Source: Streptomyces sp. Je 1-369 (GTDB lineage Bacteria > Actinomycetota > Actinomycetes > Streptomycetales > Streptomycetaceae). Taken from it: a stretch of 64,000 nucleotides of DNA. Each line of letters opens with the position of its first letter. The first letter of the stretch is position 1. The DNA lies in NCBI RefSeq assembly GCF_026810505.1, contig NZ_CP101750.1, positions 7,242,515-7,306,514 on the forward strand. Direction: 5' to 3'. This document shows positions 63,230 to 64,000 of the stretch, in pieces. The notes beneath the pieces were generated by a model, which saw only the letters and a list, made by a program, of their open reading frames with translations, did not search any database and had not been told where the DNA came from. Position numbers and translations under genes: made by a program.

Positions 63230-64000
63230 ATGGCCAGTGACTCAGGCATAGGAATCCACGATCTGTCGTTCGCGACGACCGAGTTCGTGCTGCCGCACAC
63301 GGCGCTCGCCGAGTACAACGGCACGGAGATCGGCAAGTACCACATCGGCATCGGCCAGGAGTCGATGAGCGTGCCGGCGGCCGACGAGGACATCGTCACG
63401 CTGGCCGCCGCCGCGGCCGCCCCGATCGTCGAGCGGCACGGCAGCGAGCGCATCCGCACGGTCGTCTTCGCCACGGAGTCGTCCATCGACCAGGCCAAGT
63501 CCGGCGGTGTGTACGTCCATTCGCTGCTCGGGCTGCCCTCGGCGGCGCGCGTGGTCGAGCTGAAGCAGGCCTGTTACGGGGCGACCGCCGGGCTCCAGTT
63601 CGCGCTGGGCCTGGTGGCGAGGGACCCCTCGCAGCAGGTCCTCGTGATCGCCAGTGACGTGTCCAAGTACGAACTGGACAGCCCCGGCGAGGCCACGCAG
63701 GGCGCGGCCGCCGTCGCCATGCTGGTCGGCGCGGACCCGCAGCTCATCAGGTTCGACGGCCCTTCCGGGCTGTTCACCGCGGACGTCATGGACTTCTGGC
63801 GGCCCAACTACCGGGACGCCGCGCTCGTCGACGGGCAGGAGTCGATCTCCGCCTACCTCCAGGCCGTCGAAGGCTGCTGGAAGGACTACACGGAGCAGGG
63901 CGGGCACTCCCTCGACGAGTTCGCCGCGTTCTGCTACCACCAGCCCTTCACCAAGATGGCGTACAAGGCCCACCGCCACCTGCTCAACTACTGCGGGTAC
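63230..64000 (+). CDS. HMG-CoA synthase, 3' end beyond the window
   Basis: Open from ATG 63230 to the window end (257 codons), three bases after the reductase stop. It begins MASDSGIGIHDLSFATTEFV. Catalytic Glu83 in FATESSIDQAKSGGVYVH and the acyl-accepting Cys115 in ELKQACYGATAGLQ are intact; the His region should lie near FCYHQPFTKMAYKAH at the end. It condenses acetyl-CoA with acetoacetyl-CoA. With it the window holds every step of the mevalonate pathway after acetoacetyl-CoA. Confidence 0.94.
   Translation, partial: MASDSGIGIHDLSFATTEFVLPHTALAEYNGTEIGKYHIGIGQESMSVPAADEDIVTLAAAAAAPIVERHGSERIRTVVFATESSIDQAKSGGVYVHSLLGLPSAARVVELKQACYGATAGLQFALGLVARDPSQQVLVIASDVSKYELDSPGEATQGAAAVAMLVGADPQLIRFDGPSGLFTADVMDFWRPNYRDAALVDGQESISAYLQAVEGCWKDYTEQGGHSLDEFAAFCYHQPFTKMAYKAHRHLLNYCGY

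Overview
The window reads as chromosomal DNA of a Streptomyces or close relative. It is very GC-rich with strong third-position GC, genes often overlap by ATGA or GTGA, GTG starts are common, and gene content is typical of the genus (DesK-type two-component pairs, SpoIIE phosphatases, RsbR/S/T paralogues, a glutamate ABC transporter, an XRE/DUF6278 background, an actinobacterial mevalonate operon). No tRNA, rRNA, CRISPR array, integrase or intact insertion sequence was seen.

Left part (1-26.8 kb) is mosaic and accessory. It opens with a 2-oxoglutarate/Fe(II) dioxygenase cut by the window edge and a YbdK-type carboxylate-amine ligase. Next comes a two-gene conflict module: an effector-associated constant component (EACC1) and a caspase-like protease fused to a PQQ-type beta-propeller. 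A two-component system follows, facing an ABC ATPase gene that is chopped off after its Q-loop. Then come a small membrane protein in AT-richer DNA, a membrane-anchored NACHT NTPase, two decayed zeta-toxin-like genes separated by an 8-bp tandem repeat, a FAD monooxygenase with a paired operator, a truncated NUDIX gene, a lipoprotein, and a secreted-protein gene with an in-frame stop. The block ends with a large secreted Rhs/YD-repeat polymorphic toxin and a divergent FG-GAP/DNRLRE secreted protein. Downstream of the Rhs gene lie a small membrane protein (candidate immunity), a displaced second Rhs C-terminal tip, and a second copy of the small membrane protein. An 80-bp decayed copy of the start of pcaL lies at 15.6 kb, while the intact pcaL sits at 26.8 kb, so the Rhs block is bracketed by pcaL sequence.

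Middle part (26.8-56.5 kb) is mostly ordinary Streptomyces chromosome: pcaL, a UlaG-like hydrolase, xthA, a GDSL hydrolase, a second two-component system, a three-gene PRC-barrel operon, an anti-sigma-type ATPase and SpoIIE phosphatases, a complete stressosome-like operon (rsbR-rsbS-rsbT-two phosphatases), gluABCD, secreted hydrolases, an L,D-transpeptidase, gamma-glutamyltransferase, a small XRE regulator, and the reductive pyrimidine catabolism operon (beta-ureidopropionase, aminotransferase, dihydropyrimidinase).

Right part (56.8-64 kb) is the left flank of a meroterpenoid gene cluster: an ABBA-type aromatic prenyltransferase, a strong terminator, then a tightly coupled operon for the whole mevalonate pathway (mevalonate kinase, diphosphomevalonate decarboxylase, phosphomevalonate kinase, type 2 IPP isomerase, HMG-CoA reductase, and HMG-CoA synthase cut by the right edge). 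Together these would make DMAPP/IPP from acetyl units and attach a prenyl group to an aromatic acceptor whose biosynthetic genes should lie further right.
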